Source: Mesorhizobium sp. (GTDB lineage Bacteria > Pseudomonadota > Alphaproteobacteria > Rhizobiales > Rhizobiaceae). From it: 8,556 bases of DNA. Position numbers and translations under genes: made by a program. The stretch covers positions 1 to 8,556 of the forward strand of contig JAUYMV010000477.1 of NCBI GenBank assembly GCA_030698645.1. The letters are read 5' to 3'. A model generated the notes under the pieces. The model saw nothing but the letters and a program-made list of their open reading frames with translations. It did no database searches and had not been told where the DNA came from. How positions within the stretch are numbered: position 1 is the first letter of the stretch; each line of letters starts with the position of its first letter. This document shows, piece by piece, positions 7,751-8,556 of the stretch.

Positions 7751-7838
7751 CGTCAAGCTCCACGGAAAGCGGAAAAACGGACCGGCAGGTCTCGGGACGA
7801 TGCGTCAGAAAATCAGGATCGATCGAACCGGAATGCCG

Positions 7839-7895
7839 TCAGGCGAAATGCCCGCGGATGAGGCGGGCGAGCGCGGTGCGCAGCTGGTAGTCCAT
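7839..7895 (-). CDS. Possible 18-residue small protein or leader peptide with very strong ribosome-binding site
   Basis: ATG at 7895 is preceded by GAAGGAGG with a 5-base spacer, the best Shine-Dalgarno sequence in the window. The frame encodes MDYQLRTALARLIRGHFA and stops with TGA at 7841-7839. The peptide would form a short basic amphipathic helix, with Leu5, Leu9, Leu12 and Ile13 on one side and Arg6, Arg11 and Arg14 elsewhere. It lies about 89 bases upstream of the 86-residue gene on the same strand. It may be a real small protein, a leader peptide, or the remains of a start site whose gene is broken. No alternative longer frame uses this ribosome-binding site. Confidence 0.45.
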   Translation of the reverse strand: MDYQLRTALARLIRGHFA

Positions 7896-8032
7896 CGCAG
7901 CCTCCTTCGGTTCGAGTTGACGTGAAGCGCTGTATAGAGAATTCGGGATCGAAATTCCAGACCGCAGGGCGAAGATTTTCGGCTAAACACGCCCACGACC
8001 TGCGAACCTCCCGCGTTGCCATCGGAACCGCC
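7896..8032. promoter_or_regulatory. Divergent intergenic region between the small frame and trmL, candidate promoters
   Basis: This region should drive transcription both ways. On the minus strand TATACA (7936-7931) is a good -10 hexamer about 36 bases before the small frame's ATG, with only weak -35 matches (TGGAAT or CTGGAA) 17-18 bases upstream. On the plus strand the overlapping TATAGA (7933-7938) could serve trmL, but TTGACG at 7917-7922 is too close (10 bases) to be its -35. Everything here is sequence resemblance only. Confidence 0.3.
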
Positions 8033-8503
8033 TTGGCCCACGACCTGCATATTGCGCTCTACCAGCCGGAAATCCCGGGCAACACCGGCGCGGTGCTGCG
8101 CCTCGCCGCCTGCTTTGGCGCCGCCGTCGACATCATCCGGCCAATCGGCTTCGAGCTGTCCGACAGGACGCTGAAGCGCGCCGGAATGGACTATCTGGAG
8201 ATCGCCGCGATTCGCGAGCACGACGATTTCGCCGCCTTCCAGGCCTGGCGGACCACGGGCAAGCGCCGGCTCGTCCTGTTGACGACCAGGGCGACGATTG
8301 CCTACACCGGCTTTCGCTTCGCGCCCGACGACATCCTGATGTTCGGCCGCGAATCCTCGGGCGTGCCGGACGACGTGGCCGCCGTCGCTGATGCGACCCT
8401 GCGCATCCCGATCCGGCCCGAGGCGCGCAGCCTCAATCTCGGCATGAGCGCCGCGATCACGCTCAGCGAGGCGGTGCGGCAGTTGGGGGTCGCAATCGGC
8501 TGA
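8033..8503 (+). CDS. trmL: tRNA (cytidine/uridine-34 2'-O)-methyltransferase, SPOUT family
   Basis: TrmL uses S-adenosylmethionine to methylate the ribose of the wobble base in two leucine tRNAs, in the cytoplasm, as a homodimer with a knotted SPOUT fold. The core starts at LHIALYQPEIPGNTG (residues 5-19), with motif 1 around N17-T18-G19 and R23. RAGMDY is at 49-54, motif 2 ILMFGRESSGVP is at 101-112, and motif 3 is IPIRPEARSLNLGMSAAI at 125-142, including the conserved R132-S-L-N135. I chose TTG at 8033: it gives 156 residues, matching E. coli TrmL (157), and has GGAA 5 bases upstream. The frame is open back to a GTG at 7922, but those 37 extra residues resemble no TrmL N-terminus and that GTG has no good ribosome-binding site. 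It is transcribed away from the ABC group. Confidence 0.93.
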   Translation: MAHDLHIALYQPEIPGNTGAVLRLAACFGAAVDIIRPIGFELSDRTLKRAGMDYLEIAAIREHDDFAAFQAWRTTGKRRLVLLTTRATIAYTGFRFAPDDILMFGRESSGVPDDVAAVADATLRIPIRPEARSLNLGMSAAITLSEAVRQLGVAIG

Positions 8504-8505
8504 AC

Positions 8506-8556
8506 TCAGGCCTTCCGCGGCCACGCCGTCATCGCGGTCGCGGCCACCCGCAGCAG
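8506..8556 (-). CDS. Possible C-terminus of a gene running in from the right edge
   Basis: A minus-strand frame enters from base 8556 and stops with TGA at 8508-8506, two bases after the trmL stop. It encodes 16 residues, LLRVAATAMTAWPRKA. The length is too short to recognise a family or to exclude chance; a tight convergent arrangement with trmL would be normal in this kind of genome. There is no T-rich terminator between the two stops. Confidence 0.3.
   Translation of the reverse strand: MLRVAATAMTAWPRKA

Noticed and set aside
7773..7791. Possible terminator or attenuator on the minus strand (GACC-TGCC-GGTC then CG and five Ts)
   Set aside because: The stem is only four base pairs and the T run is short, so I do not count it, although it would sit between the 18-codon frame and the 86-residue gene.
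1..8556. CRISPR arrays, insertion sequences, tRNA or rRNA genes
   Set aside because: No regularly spaced repeats, transposase motifs, terminal inverted repeats with target duplications, or tRNA-like sequence were seen.

Overview
The window is GC-rich chromosomal DNA that looks alphaproteobacterial, most likely Hyphomicrobiales (a Mesorhizobium/Phyllobacteriaceae-like organism). The evidence is the petA-petB-petC cytochrome bc1 operon with separate cytochrome b and c1 genes (not the fused gene of Bradyrhizobium), cytochrome b haem ligands at the same residue numbers as in Rhodobacter, and the overall codon style. Assignment to a genus is inference.

Layout, left to right. Bases 1-2722 hold the cytochrome bc1 operon on the minus strand, in the order petA (Rieske), petB (cytochrome b), petC (cytochrome c1, cut by the window edge). 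Bases 2723-2981 are an intergenic region. It should hold the petABC promoter and contains a striking 34-base near-perfect palindrome just before a plus-strand toxin-antitoxin pair: a Phd/YefM-type antitoxin (2982-3287) and a VapC/FitB-type PIN-domain toxin (3284-3703), overlapping by 4 bases. Convergent to it are two tandem minus-strand ABC exporter half-transporters (3681-5618 and 5615-7483), also overlapping by 4 bases and probably forming a heterodimer. An 86-residue basic, low-complexity hypothetical protein (7490-7750) lies 6 bases upstream of them. An 18-codon reading frame with a near-perfect ribosome-binding site (7839-7895) lies further upstream. Diverging from that group is trmL on the plus strand (8033-8503), a tRNA wobble 2'-O-methyltransferase. 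A short open frame at the right edge may be the C-terminus of a minus-strand gene.

How it works together: petABC makes the quinol-cytochrome c oxidoreductase of the respiratory chain. The ABC pair exports or flips an unknown, probably hydrophobic, substrate. The toxin-antitoxin pair looks like an accessory insertion between these two minus-strand blocks, with its own operator.

Most notable points. (1) The downstream ABC gene carries a frameshift at a run of eight Gs (coding strand) close to its 3' end. Removing one G restores a C-terminus that matches its neighbour paralogue almost residue for residue. (2) The toxin-antitoxin palindrome contains the antitoxin's ribosome-binding site in one arm and has a third, imperfect half-site beside it. 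(3) The 18-codon frame has an unusually strong ribosome-binding site. I did not find a clearly new multi-gene system, CRISPR array, insertion sequence or RNA gene.
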